From the NCBI GenBank assembly GCA_913057645.1, contig CAJXOU010000008.1:1-64000 (forward strand): 64,000 nucleotides of DNA, given 5' to 3'. A program made the translations under genes and the position numbers. This DNA is from an uncultured Rhodobiaceae bacterium. Its GTDB lineage: Bacteria > Pseudomonadota > Alphaproteobacteria > Parvibaculales > Parvibaculaceae. A model generated the notes under the pieces. The model saw only the letters and a list, made by a program, of their open reading frames with translations, made no database searches and had not been told where the DNA came from. Shown here one piece after another: positions 10,332-20,392 of this stretch. The stretch's first letter is position 1; every line of letters starts with the position of its first letter.

Positions 10332-11111
10332 GTGAGGGAGGCGACTAACATGCGAGGACTCGATCAGAAGCCGGTCATCGTTACCGGCGGCGCAAGCGGT
10401 ATCGGAAAGGCGATTGGGCTCAGGCTTGGCGAAGAGGGTGCCAGGGTCGCCATTTTCGACATGAACGAGAAGGGTGCCGAGGCCGCCGCCGCCGAAATTC
10501 GCCAGAAGGGTGGAGAGGCTTGGGCCTATAAGGTCGACATCACCGACTATGCGGCAGTGGCGCGGGCAGTCGATGCGTTCGAAAAGGCGGCCGGCCAGGT
10601 TTATGGACTGGTGAACAATGCCGGTTGGGACGAGGCGAAGCCTTTTATCCAGACAGAGCCTGATTTCTGGAAAAAGGTGATCGACATCAATCTTTACGGG
10701 CCGCTCAATCTCACTCATGTCGTTGCGCGTCGGCTTGCCGAGCAGGGTGCCGGTCGGGTCGTCAGCATTTCGTCGGATGCGGGCCGTGTGGGCTCGTCTG
10801 GCGAGGCCGTCTATTCCGCGGCCAAGGGCGGCGTCATCGCCTTCATGAAGACGATGGCGCGCGAGTTCGCCCGGAAGGGCGTCACCTTCAATACGATCTG
10901 TCCGGGGCCGACGGACACGCCGCTGCTCGCCTCCGTGGATGCGTCGGGCGGCGGACGTCTGACCGAAGCGCTCACCAAGGCGATCCCGATGCGCCGCCTG
11001 GCGCAACCGGACGATTATCCGGGCATGGTCGCATTCTTTCTGAGCGACGATGCAAGTTTCATTACCGGCCAGACGATCAGCGTCTCGGGCGGTCTCTCAA
11101 TGCACGGTTGA
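10332..11111 (+). CDS. badH: SDR, 2-hydroxycyclohexanecarboxyl-CoA dehydrogenase (BadH-like)
   Basis: NNAGWDEAKPFIQTEPDFW, SSDAGRVGSSGEAVYSAAKGGVIAFMKTMAREFARKGVTFNTICPGPTDTPLL resemble BadH. Confidence 0.8.
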   Translation: MREATNMRGLDQKPVIVTGGASGIGKAIGLRLGEEGARVAIFDMNEKGAEAAAAEIRQKGGEAWAYKVDITDYAAVARAVDAFEKAAGQVYGLVNNAGWDEAKPFIQTEPDFWKKVIDINLYGPLNLTHVVARRLAEQGAGRVVSISSDAGRVGSSGEAVYSAAKGGVIAFMKTMAREFARKGVTFNTICPGPTDTPLLASVDASGGGRLTEALTKAIPMRRLAQPDDYPGMVAFFLSDDASFITGQTISVSGGLSMHG

Positions 11112-11122
11112 CGGGGATTTTC

Positions 11123-11914
11123 ATGGACTACGAAGACATCCTGTATGACGAGAAAAATGGCGTCGCGACCATCACCATCAATCGTCCGAAGGTCTATAAC
11201 GCGTTCCGCTCCCGCACCTGCGTCGAACTGATTGACGCTTTTCTGAAGGCGGGCTGGAGCGAGGAGATCGGTGCGATCGTGCTGACTGGCGCGGGCAACA
11301 AGGCGTTTTGCACCGGCGGCGATCAATCGGATCATGACGGTTCCTATGGCGACGGCGAGACGCGCGGAACCATCGGCATGCCGGTCGAGGAACTGCACAC
11401 GGTCATTCGCGACGTGCCCAAGCCGGTGATTGCGAAGGTGCGGGGCTACGCCATCGGCGGCGGCAATGTGCTGGCGACGTTGTGCGACATGACGATTGCG
11501 GGCGAGAGCGCAATCTTCGGCCAGGTGGGCCCCAAGATGGGCTCCGTCGATCCCGGCTTCGGCACCGCCTATCTCGCCCGCGTGGTCGGGGAGAAGAAGG
11601 CGCGCGAAATCTGGTACATGTGCCGGCGTTACCCGGCGCGCGAGGCGCTGGCGATGGGTCTCGCCAATGCGGTCGTTCCCGACGACAAGCTGGATGAGGA
11701 AGTGGATGCCTGGTGCGCCGAGCTTGTCGAGCGTAGCCCGACGGCGATTGCGATTGCCAAGAAATCGTTCAACGCCGACAGCGATAATATTCGCGGCATT
11801 GGCGGTCTTGGCATGCAGGCGCTCCGCCTCTACTACAACTCGGCGGAGTCGAAAGAGGGCGTCAACGCGCTCAATGAAAAGCGCAAGCCGGAATTCCGCA
11901 AGCATATGAAATAG
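11123..11914 (+). CDS. badI: 2-ketocyclohexanecarboxyl-CoA hydrolase (BadI-like crotonase)
   Basis: YNAFRSRTCVELIDAF, FCTGGDQSDHDGSY, GQVGPKMGSVDPGFGTAYLARVVGEKKAREIWYMCRRY characteristic of BadI/MenB-like enzymes. Confidence 0.85.
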   Translation: MDYEDILYDEKNGVATITINRPKVYNAFRSRTCVELIDAFLKAGWSEEIGAIVLTGAGNKAFCTGGDQSDHDGSYGDGETRGTIGMPVEELHTVIRDVPKPVIAKVRGYAIGGGNVLATLCDMTIAGESAIFGQVGPKMGSVDPGFGTAYLARVVGEKKAREIWYMCRRYPAREALAMGLANAVVPDDKLDEEVDAWCAELVERSPTAIAIAKKSFNADSDNIRGIGGLGMQALRLYYNSAESKEGVNALNEKRKPEFRKHMK

Positions 11915-11922
11915 GTGGTATC

Positions 11923-13080
11923 TTGGACTTTGCCTTTACGTCCGACCAGGGAGCCATTCGAGATACCGCCGCACGATTTGCGCGCGAGCGGCTCGCGCCC
12001 GCCTACAAGGTGCGCGAAACCGCCGGAGCGATCGATCGACAGCTCGTCCGGGATATGGGCGAGCTTGGCCTCGTCGGCGCCGATTTGCCCGAAAAATTCG
12101 GGGCGCCGGGACTCGATAGCGTTACGACCGGCATTATTATCGAGGAAATATCACGCGGCGACATTAGCGTCGGTTATGTCCAGCTCCTGGGTTCGCTGAT
12201 GGGATCGATCGTCGCCGCGCATGCAAGGCCTGAAGTCGCCGATGAAATCGTTCCGAAGATTTGCTCGGGCGAGGCGATCGTCGCGCTCGGTCTGACGGAG
12301 CCGCGAGGCGGCTCCGACGCAGCGCATCTGCAGACGAAAGCGCGCGCCGATGGCGACGGCTACGTCCTGTCGGGCGAGAAAACCTCGATCTCGATGGCCG
12401 AGCAGGCTGATTACATTCTTGTGCTCGCGCGCACGGATGAAAGCAATCCGGGCGCTGGCGGTGTGTCGGCTTTTCTGGTGCCGCTCGACGCGCCGGGTAT
12501 CACCTGTTCGAGCTTCGATGATGTAGGTTCGAAAGCGGTTGGCCGCGGTTCGGTATTCTTCGACAATGTTAAGGTGTCGTCGCGCTACATGGTCGGCCCG
12601 GAGGGCGAAGGTTTCCGGAAGGTCATGCAGGGGTTCGATTATTCCCGCGCGCTGATCGGCCTGCAATGTCTGGCTCCCGCCTTCGCATCGCTGGAAGAGA
12701 CCTGGAAGTATGTGACCGAGCGCGTTGCCTTCGGCAATCCGCTGGCCAAATATCAGGGTGTCACGGAACCGCTGGCCGAAGCCCAGACGCTGCTCGAGGC
12801 GGCGCGTCTGCTTTGCTACAAGACGCTTTGGCTCCGCGACAATGATTTGCCGCATACCGCCGAAGCCGCGATGTGCAAATGGTGGGCACCCAAGACAGCT
12901 TTCCAGGTCATCCACCGTTGCCTGCTCACGCACGGACATGGCGGTTACAGCACTGATCTGCCTCATCAGCAGAGATTGCGCGACGTGATGGGGCTTCAGA
13001 TCGGCGACGGCACCGAGCAAATCCAGAAGATGATCATTTCGCGCGAGAAAGTCGGCCGGGTGGCCGTGCCTTATGCGTGA
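11923..13080 (+). CDS. aliB: Acyl-CoA dehydrogenase, cyclohexanecarboxyl-CoA dehydrogenase-like (AliB)
   Basis: ALGLTEPRGGSDAAHLQTKA, RDVMGLQIGDGTEQIQKMIISRE; TTG start; genomic context with BadH/BadI. Confidence 0.75.
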   Translation: MDFAFTSDQGAIRDTAARFARERLAPAYKVRETAGAIDRQLVRDMGELGLVGADLPEKFGAPGLDSVTTGIIIEEISRGDISVGYVQLLGSLMGSIVAAHARPEVADEIVPKICSGEAIVALGLTEPRGGSDAAHLQTKARADGDGYVLSGEKTSISMAEQADYILVLARTDESNPGAGGVSAFLVPLDAPGITCSSFDDVGSKAVGRGSVFFDNVKVSSRYMVGPEGEGFRKVMQGFDYSRALIGLQCLAPAFASLEETWKYVTERVAFGNPLAKYQGVTEPLAEAQTLLEAARLLCYKTLWLRDNDLPHTAEAAMCKWWAPKTAFQVIHRCLLTHGHGGYSTDLPHQQRLRDVMGLQIGDGTEQIQKMIISREKVGRVAVPYA

Positions 13081-13090
13081 GGGAGGCGAT

Positions 13091-13879
13091 ATGACTAGCG
13101 CCGCGGAAGCCCCGGTCCAGACCGAGATGCGAGACGGCGTCGGAATCGTGGCGCTCAACAGGCCTGACAAGTTCAATTGCCTCTCGTCGGTTGTCATGGC
13201 CGGTCTCGACGAGGCTCTCGCAATGTTCGAGGGAGACAGGAAGGTTCGTGCCGTTCTGTTGCTCGCGCGTGGCAAGCACTTCTGCACCGGTGCCGATCTT
13301 GACGAGGTCCTCGACGCTCGCAGGGAGCGGGGCCGGCTGGAAGCGTTTATCACGGGCGGTCATCGCGTCCTGCGCCGTCTTGAGGTCTCGCCTCTGCCGA
13401 TTGTCGCCGCGGTGAACGGTCTGTGTCTTGCGGGCGGGCTGGAATTGATGATGGCATGTGACGTGGTTTTTGCGGGGCAGTCGGCGCAGATGGGATGCCA
13501 GCATGCCCGCTACGGGCTCGTGCCGGGTTGGGGCGGCACGCAGCGTCTCGCGCGCATCGTCGGTTCGCGGCGTGCCCTTGATCTGATGTTCAGCGGCCGC
13601 TGGCTCAAGGTAGACGAGGCGCTGGCCTGGGGGCTTGTGAACCATATCGTTGACGACAGCGCGCTTGCCGGCAAGGCGGAAGCCTATTGTGCCGATCTCG
13701 CCAAAAAGAATCCGGGCGGTCTTGCCGCCATGAAGCAGCTTTGCAGAAACGGGCTCGACGGATCGCTCCAGGAAGGTCTGGATATGGAACGGAGCGCAGT
13801 CGTGGACGCGCTGATGGACGAAAATGTTTCGGAAGGTCTGGCGGCGTTCCGGGAGCGCCGGGAACCATTATTCCGCTGA
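13091..13879 (+). CDS. Enoyl-CoA hydratase/isomerase (BadK-like by context)
   Basis: NGLCLAGGLELMMACDVVFAGQSAQMGCQHARYGLVPGWGGTQRL crotonase motif. Confidence 0.9.
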   Translation: MTSAAEAPVQTEMRDGVGIVALNRPDKFNCLSSVVMAGLDEALAMFEGDRKVRAVLLLARGKHFCTGADLDEVLDARRERGRLEAFITGGHRVLRRLEVSPLPIVAAVNGLCLAGGLELMMACDVVFAGQSAQMGCQHARYGLVPGWGGTQRLARIVGSRRALDLMFSGRWLKVDEALAWGLVNHIVDDSALAGKAEAYCADLAKKNPGGLAAMKQLCRNGLDGSLQEGLDMERSAVVDALMDENVSEGLAAFRERREPLFR

Positions 13880-13917
13880 CGGATAATCAAGGGGACCTCT
13901 TCGGGAGAAGTGCGATC

Positions 13918-15069
13918 ATGAAACACGAAGCCCAGGTCGAGCAGTTGCGGAAGATCTTCGGCTATCTCGACGCGGGTGAGACCGCGATGGGCGATGCCGT
14001 GTATCGTCATCATGTCAGTGACTACACCAGTCCGGATCAGGCTGGCCGAGAACGGGAGATGCTGTTCCGGCATGAGCCACTCCTGATCGGATTGAGCTGC
14101 GAATTGCCCAATCCCGGCGACTATGTAACCGACGATTTTTCGGGCGTTCCGATCCTGGTGGTGCGGAATGAAGCGGGGCAGGTCAATGCCTTCATCAATG
14201 TCTGCCGCCACCGTGGCGCGCGCGTTGCGTCGGGCTGCGGCAGCGGCAAGACCGTGTTCAGTTGTCCCTATCACGCATGGACCTACGACCGGAGCGGCAG
14301 GCTGAGGTCGATACCGTTCGAGCAGGGCTTCGAGAGCGTCGACAAGACGAGCAACGGCTTGCGGCCTCTGCCGGTGGTGGAGAAATACGGCATGATCTGG
14401 GTCATGCCGACGCCCGGCGGGTCGATCGACATCGACGGCCATCTTGCGGGGATGGCGGACGATCTCGTCGCGTTCGGCCTTGCGAGTTACAGCCACTACG
14501 AGACACGCGTGCTCCGGGCCCGCCTCAACTGGAAGCTCGTGATCGACACGTTTCTCGAAACCTACCATCTGAGCACACTTCACAAGAATACGATCGCGCC
14601 GATCCTGCACTCGAACCTCGGCACGTTCGACGGCATGGCACGAAATCTGCGCATGATTGGCGCCCGCAAGACGATCGACGCGTTGCGCCAGAGGCCGGAA
14701 AGCGAGTGGGATCTGGTCCGCCACTCCGCGCTTGTATACGTGCTCTTTCCGAATACGGTCTTCATCATGCAGGGCGATCATCTGGAGACGTGGAGGGTTT
14801 ATCCGGGCGACAGCGTGGATGAATCAAAAATGCACGTCTCTCTCTATACGCCCGAACCCGCCGTGACCGACAAGGCCAGAAAGTACTGGACCAAGAACAT
14901 GGACTTGCTGATGGCGACCGTGCAGCAGGAAGATTTTCCGCTGGCGGAAAATATCCAGCGTGATTTTCACTCGGGTGCACAAGATTTTGTGACTTTCGGC
15001 GCCAACGAGCCGGCTCTTGCATACTTCCACCGGTCGATAAAAAAGACGCTGGGGATAAACGCCGTGTGA
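13918..15069 (+). CDS. Rieske-type aromatic ring-hydroxylating oxygenase, alpha subunit
   Basis: CRHRGARVASGCGSGKTVFSCPYHAW Rieske motif; start at MKHEAQVEQLRKIFG. Confidence 0.9.
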   Translation: MKHEAQVEQLRKIFGYLDAGETAMGDAVYRHHVSDYTSPDQAGREREMLFRHEPLLIGLSCELPNPGDYVTDDFSGVPILVVRNEAGQVNAFINVCRHRGARVASGCGSGKTVFSCPYHAWTYDRSGRLRSIPFEQGFESVDKTSNGLRPLPVVEKYGMIWVMPTPGGSIDIDGHLAGMADDLVAFGLASYSHYETRVLRARLNWKLVIDTFLETYHLSTLHKNTIAPILHSNLGTFDGMARNLRMIGARKTIDALRQRPESEWDLVRHSALVYVLFPNTVFIMQGDHLETWRVYPGDSVDESKMHVSLYTPEPAVTDKARKYWTKNMDLLMATVQQEDFPLAENIQRDFHSGAQDFVTFGANEPALAYFHRSIKKTLGINAV

Positions 15070-15097
15070 AGCGGAATTGAACAAAAAGGAGATTCCC

Positions 15098-16213
15098 ATG
15101 CATGTCGGCATGAGTACGTTCTTTCAGAACCTCGCTGGCGGTTATACCGACCAGGAGGTCTACGCCCATGAAATCGCGATGGCCGATATGGCCGAGCCGC
15201 TCGGCTTCGATTCTATATGGGCGGCCGAGCACCATTTCGACGAATACACCATGTGCCCGAACGTGGCGCAGTTTCTCACTTATATGGCTGGCCGTACCAA
15301 TAGGGTCGGTCTCGGCTCGATGGTGATGGTGCTGCCTTGGCACGATCCCGTCCGGCTCGCGGAAGAAGTGCTGGTGCTCGACCATGTTTCGAAAGGCCGC
15401 GCCATTCTGGGCGTTGGCCGCGGCCTCGGCCGGATCGAGTTCGAGGGCTTCCGCATCAATATGGGTGAATCCCGCGAACGCTTCGTCGAATATGCGGAGG
15501 CAATTCTGAACGCCTTCGAAACGGGCTATATCGAGGCGAACGGGAAGTTTTACAAACAGCCACGAACGGCCATCAGGCCGTTCCCGTTCCAGAGTTTCCG
15601 CGGCCGGACCTATGCGGCGGCGGTTTCGCCGGAGTCGGCGCGCATCATGGCGCGGCTCGGCATTGGCATTCTGATCATCGCTCAGAAGCCTTGGGAAACG
15701 ACGGTCGCCGAACTCAACAACTACCGGGAAATCTACAGGGAGATAAACAGTACCGAGGCGCCCAAGCCGATCATCGCCAGTTTCATCGCCTGTCATGAGG
15801 ACGCATCGGTCGCTCAGGAGATATACGAAAAATACATAAGGGGATACAGCCGTTCGGCCCTGAACCATTACGAATTTCATAACAAGGGGCTCGCGGACAT
15901 CAAGGGCTATGAGTATTACGGAGCGCTCGCCCGGAATATCGAAAAGCACGGAGTCGACGAGTTTGTCGATTTTCTGGCGAAGCTTCAGGTCTGGGGCACG
16001 CCGGATCAGGTCTACGAGCAGATCATGGAAAACCAAAAGCGCGTCGATGCGGCGGGGCTGATTTCCATTTTCAGCTATGGCGGCATGCCGCAGGAACTTT
16101 CCACTGAAAACATGAAACTTTTCGCGGAAAAGGTTTTACCGCGTCTGAAGCGTCAGGAAGTCAATGGAAGTGTCGGCGGCATGCGCGGTCGCGTGACAAT
16201 CGCCGCCGAATAG
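15098..16213 (+). CDS. Luciferase-like flavin-dependent monooxygenase
   Basis: LGFDSIWAAEHHFDEYTMCPN...GLGSMVMVLPWHDPVRLAEEVLVLDHVSKGRAILGVGRG. Confidence 0.88.
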   Translation: MHVGMSTFFQNLAGGYTDQEVYAHEIAMADMAEPLGFDSIWAAEHHFDEYTMCPNVAQFLTYMAGRTNRVGLGSMVMVLPWHDPVRLAEEVLVLDHVSKGRAILGVGRGLGRIEFEGFRINMGESRERFVEYAEAILNAFETGYIEANGKFYKQPRTAIRPFPFQSFRGRTYAAAVSPESARIMARLGIGILIIAQKPWETTVAELNNYREIYREINSTEAPKPIIASFIACHEDASVAQEIYEKYIRGYSRSALNHYEFHNKGLADIKGYEYYGALARNIEKHGVDEFVDFLAKLQVWGTPDQVYEQIMENQKRVDAAGLISIFSYGGMPQELSTENMKLFAEKVLPRLKRQEVNGSVGGMRGRVTIAAE

Positions 16214-16259
16214 GAGTGGTTGCGCCGGTGAATATTCGTCCACAAACGAGGATAAGATC

Positions 16260-17525
16260 ATGAGCAGCATGAACGTAGCCGAACGCGTCCAGTCCTTGGA
16301 CGATCCATATGCCATTCCGCTCGACAAACTCAATGTCAGCGATCCGGAGCTCTTCAGGTCCAATCGGATGTGGCCGTATTTCGAAAGGCTGCGTCGCGAG
16401 GATCCCGTGCATTATTGTGCGGAAAGCGCTTATGGACCTTTCTGGTCCGTGACAAAATACAAGGACATCATGCATGTCGAGACCAATCATGGCGTCTATT
16501 CGTCCGACGTCGAGCAGGGGGGGATTACGATTCGCGACAATAATGCGGGTCTGAAGCTTCCGATGTTCATCGCAATGGACCCCCCGAAGCACGACGCGCA
16601 GCGGAAGGTGGTGAGCCCGATCGTCGCTCCGGCCAATCTGGCCAAACTCGAAGGCACGATCCGCGAGCGCGCCGGCAAGATTCTCGATTCGCTTCCGGTG
16701 AACGAGACGTTCAACTGGGTCGATCGCGTGTCGATTGAGCTGACGACGCAGATGCTCGCCACCCTGTTCGACTTCCCCTGGGAAGAGCGCCGGAAACTCA
16801 CCCGCTGGTCCGACGTCGCAACCTCGGAGGAAGCCTTCAAGACACCGGAAGGCGAGGCAGCCCGCGAAGCAGAGCTTCTCGAATGCGCCGCCTATTTTAC
16901 CGAGTTGTGGAATCAGCGCGTCAACGCGACCGAACCGGGCGGCGATCTTATCACCATGCTAGCCCAGGGTGAGTCCACCAAGAACATGAGTCCGGCGGAG
17001 TATTTGGGAAATGTCATTCTGCTGATCGTCGGCGGTAACGACACGACCCGCAATTCGCTCACCGGCGGCTTGCTCGCGCTCCACGAGAACCCGGATCAGT
17101 ACAGGAAGCTGCGCGAAAATCCGGCGCTCGTTGAAACCATGATACCGGAAATCATCCGCTGGCAGACGCCGCTCACCCACATGCGCCGCACCGCGCTACA
17201 GGATACCGAGTTGGCCGGCAAGCGGATCAAGAAGGGTGACAGGGTTGTCATGTGGTACATCTCGGGTAACCGGGACGAGGAGGCGATCGACGAGCCGAAC
17301 CGTTTCATCATCGATCGTGCAAGGCCGCGTCAGCATCTCTCCTTCGGCTTCGGCATCCATCGCTGCGTCGGCAACCGGCTGGCGGAAATGCAGCTCCGCG
17401 TCGTCTGGGAGGAAATCCTGAAACGCTGGCCCGACAAGCCGATCGAAGTGGTCGATGAACCAAAGCGGGTCTTTTCCAACTTCATCAAGGGCTATGAGGC
17501 ATTGCCGGTAAGAATCCCGGGCTGA
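16260..17525 (+). CDS. Cytochrome P450, CYP153-like (copy 2)
   Basis: GGNDTTRNSLTGG; HLSFGFGIHRCVGNRLAEMQLRVVWEEILKRWPDKPIEVV, nearly identical to copy 1 in this segment. Confidence 0.93.
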   Translation: MSSMNVAERVQSLDDPYAIPLDKLNVSDPELFRSNRMWPYFERLRREDPVHYCAESAYGPFWSVTKYKDIMHVETNHGVYSSDVEQGGITIRDNNAGLKLPMFIAMDPPKHDAQRKVVSPIVAPANLAKLEGTIRERAGKILDSLPVNETFNWVDRVSIELTTQMLATLFDFPWEERRKLTRWSDVATSEEAFKTPEGEAAREAELLECAAYFTELWNQRVNATEPGGDLITMLAQGESTKNMSPAEYLGNVILLIVGGNDTTRNSLTGGLLALHENPDQYRKLRENPALVETMIPEIIRWQTPLTHMRRTALQDTELAGKRIKKGDRVVMWYISGNRDEEAIDEPNRFIIDRARPRQHLSFGFGIHRCVGNRLAEMQLRVVWEEILKRWPDKPIEVVDEPKRVFSNFIKGYEALPVRIPG

Positions 17526-17535
17526 ACCTGGAGGA

Positions 17536-17560
17536 GGCGGGTGGAAAACTTCCACCCGCC
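17536..17560 (+). terminator. Stem-loop after CYP153 copy 2
   Basis: Perfect 11-bp arms GGCGGGTGGAA-aac-TTCCACCCGCC; no U-tract. Confidence 0.5.
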
Positions 17561-17597
17561 ACATAAGGTCGAAGGCGGCGCGGCGCGTGGCACGCCG

Positions 17598-18338
17598 TCA
17601 TTTTTTTCCGAATGAGGCGACCCGTTCGTGCGCGTCGTAACAGGCACCGGGGCTATGCGCGAGTTCGTAGGCCAGCCCCGCTTGGGCGGTCATGCCGTCG
17701 GTCGCGCTCAGCAGACCTTTGTTGACCTGATTGCTGTAGGTTGAATTGGCGGCGATACGCTGAGCAAGGTCGTTTGTCGCCTGTTCCAGTTCGACATCGT
17801 CGACACAAATGTCGACCAGCCCCATACGCTCCGCCGCCTCCGCCGCGAAAATATCGGAGGTAAACATCATCTGCTTGGCCTTCGACAGCCCGACGCGACG
17901 CGGCAGTCTTTGCGTCATGCCCCAGAGCGGGCTCAGTCCCCACTTGCTATGCGTGTCGCCGAACTTGGCGGAGCGCGCGGCGATGATGATGTCTGCCGCG
18001 AGCGCAAGCTCCAGTCCGCCAGTATAGCAATGCCCGCGGATGCAGGCGACGACCGGTTGCGGCAGTTCGGCCAGCGCCTGAATGGTCTTCGCCTGGAAAT
18101 GCGGTTCCGGCGGGCGCTCGCCCTTCTGGATGTCCTTCAGATCGTGGCCGGCTGAAAAAGCCTTGCCCGCGCCCGTGATGATGACGCATGCCACCTCGTG
18201 AACCTGTCCACGAAGCGCATCCACATGCTCGCGCAGTTCCTCGAACAGCGAGACATTGAGCGCGTTCAAGGTTTCCGGACGGTTGAGCGTCAGCGTACAA
18301 ATACGCCCGCTGTCCTTGCGAAGAACCAGATTCGACAT
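17598..18338 (-). CDS. Enoyl-CoA hydratase
   Basis: LNRPETLNALN, GAGKAFSAGHDLKDI, RGHCYTGGLELALAADIIIAARSAKFG. Confidence 0.9.
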   Translation of the reverse strand: MSNLVLRKDSGRICTLTLNRPETLNALNVSLFEELREHVDALRGQVHEVACVIITGAGKAFSAGHDLKDIQKGERPPEPHFQAKTIQALAELPQPVVACIRGHCYTGGLELALAADIIIAARSAKFGDTHSKWGLSPLWGMTQRLPRRVGLSKAKQMMFTSDIFAAEAAERMGLVDICVDDVELEQATNDLAQRIAANSTYSNQVNKGLLSATDGMTAQAGLAYELAHSPGACYDAHERVASFGKK

Positions 18339-18430
18339 CGGCTTTCTCCCTTCTTCTTCTCGATCTTAATTTGTCTGGCTTGTCTTCATCTGTCGAAGAC
18401 GTACACGCGTGAATGAATCCACCCGTGGGG

Positions 18431-19309
18431 CTACGATGTGCTCGCGGCAGGTGCCATTCGCGTCAGAAAATCCAGAACGGCGCTTGTAAATATGTCGTTC
18501 TTGTCGCCCGCTACCATATGGCCCGCATTTGCGACATCGATAAACTCGGAATGAGGAACAATTTCGGCGAATTGCCGCGCCGCTTCGACCGTCACGAGGT
18601 CGCTGTCGCGGCCCCGGACAAGGAGCGTCGGTATTTTCAGGGAACGTGCGGCCATTTGGAGGCGTTCGGGTTCGCGGCTGCCTTGCGGCTTTTGCGTGCC
18701 GGTGATGAAACGTGGATCCCAATGCCAGTAGTAGCGGCCGTTTTCCCTGAGGCGAAGGTTCTTTGCCAGTCCGCTCAGGTTTTTGGGGCGAGGCCGACCG
18801 GGCATGTAGCGCGAGATCGTATCGGCTGCTTCCTCAAGCGAGGCGAAGCCTTCTTCCAGATTTGACGCCATGAATCCGAGGATTTTCTGAACCCCCTCCA
18901 TGTTCATCTGAGGGGTGATGTCGACAAGGACCAGCGCCGCAAACCCGCGCCGTCCGGCCTTTGCGTATTCTCCCTGCGCGATCATGCCCGCGATGCCGCC
19001 CAGAGATGCGCCGACCAGGACAGGAGGCACGGAGAAGCCGTCCGCGACGTCGAGGAGATCCTCCGCGAAACGCTCCATCCTGTAGTCTCCGTCCGGAGAC
19101 CAGTCGCTTTCGCCGTGCCCGCGCAAATCGACGGCGAGGGCGTAATACCCGTTTTCTCCCAACCTTCTACCGCAGGCTTGCCAAGCATGGCGTGTCTGCC
19201 CGCCGCCATGGGCGAGCATAACCGGACGCGCTTGGTCGGGGCCGAATGCGTCCGCCGCGATTTTGAGATTTTGGACAAGGGTGAACAAGGTCCGGTTTTC
19301 TGACATCAA
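18431..19309 (-). CDS. Alpha/beta hydrolase
   Basis: MLAHGGGQTRHAW, GASLGG nucleophile elbow, RGRDSDLV, NAGHMVAGD. Confidence 0.9.
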   Translation of the reverse strand: MMSENRTLFTLVQNLKIAADAFGPDQARPVMLAHGGGQTRHAWQACGRRLGENGYYALAVDLRGHGESDWSPDGDYRMERFAEDLLDVADGFSVPPVLVGASLGGIAGMIAQGEYAKAGRRGFAALVLVDITPQMNMEGVQKILGFMASNLEEGFASLEEAADTISRYMPGRPRPKNLSGLAKNLRLRENGRYYWHWDPRFITGTQKPQGSREPERLQMAARSLKIPTLLVRGRDSDLVTVEAARQFAEIVPHSEFIDVANAGHMVAGDKNDIFTSAVLDFLTRMAPAASTS

Positions 19310-19473
19310 ACGCCTTTTTCCAATGTTCTTCGTATGTGTATTAAGAGCCGGAATCCATTATGATAAATTGATGGGATGTTGCAAACACGGACGATGGTAT
19401 TGTAGTCGGGTTCGCCCAACCGTTCCCTGATGGGGGGCGATTGGTCTTGAAAACGAAGAATGCAGGTATCCGA

Positions 19474-20277
19474 ATGAAAGCGAGCGTGTCCGTTTCGCGA
19501 GTTGGCCGATTTCCGAAAGGGTCCGGCAAGCGTGCCCTCACAGTTGCGAGGCAAATTGTCGACGACATTGAGCAGCAAGGTGCCGAGGTCGGAGATCGCT
19601 TGCCACCGGAACAGGAGATGCTCTTACGGTATGGCGTGGCCCGCGCGACTTTGCGGGAGGCGCTCAGGTTTCTGGAACTGCAGGGCATCATTTTTCTGCG
19701 GCCCGGCCCCGGCGGCGGGCCGGTTGTTCAGGAGCCTCGACCGAAAGATTTTGCCAGTACAATGGCGTTGCTGCTGCAGTTTCTCGGCACCACATTCCGT
19801 TCGCTGATTGAAGTGAGGCAAGCGGTCGGCCCGACCATGGCGGCGCTTGCGGCGGAGCGTGCGTCCGATGAGGATATCGACAAGCTGAATACCTCATTGG
19901 CCACTTTGAAGACGCTGTCCGTATCTTGCGACTCCTATGCGGAGGAGAACAGGCGTTTCCACGACGTGCTTGCGTGGGCGTCTGGCAATCCCTTGATCGG
20001 ATTTCTGATCAGTTCGCTTCACAACATTACGAATGCGTCGGAAGTCGGCATAACTTACACCGAAGGTGAGCGTGATTATCAGATCAAGGCGTACGGACGG
20101 CTTCTCAAGGCGATTGAAGATCGCAATCCGGACCTCGCCTTCACCGAAATGTCCCGGTTCATAAGCCGATCGGACAAGTATCTGGAATCTCGTCATCCCG
20201 ACATCATGTCCAAGATCGTGCGTTGGCAGGATGTGGACGACCTGAGCGTGCCGCGGGTTCCCCGACGGAAACGCTAG
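19474..20277 (+). CDS. GntR/FadR-type (FCD) transcriptional regulator
   Basis: DRLPPEQEMLLRYGVARATLREALRFLELQGIIFLRPGPGGGPVV winged HTH plus FCD-like C-terminus. Confidence 0.9.
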   Translation: MKASVSVSRVGRFPKGSGKRALTVARQIVDDIEQQGAEVGDRLPPEQEMLLRYGVARATLREALRFLELQGIIFLRPGPGGGPVVQEPRPKDFASTMALLLQFLGTTFRSLIEVRQAVGPTMAALAAERASDEDIDKLNTSLATLKTLSVSCDSYAEENRRFHDVLAWASGNPLIGFLISSLHNITNASEVGITYTEGERDYQIKAYGRLLKAIEDRNPDLAFTEMSRFISRSDKYLESRHPDIMSKIVRWQDVDDLSVPRVPRRKR

Positions 20278-20392
20278 GCGAGTGCTAGCGATTTCGATGT
20301 CGTTTTTTGCGGCACTTGCGTCGGTCCTTGGGCGTCGCTAATTTATGATCATAAATAACGCGGCCGATGAAGTCGCCCATGGGAGGTTAGCT

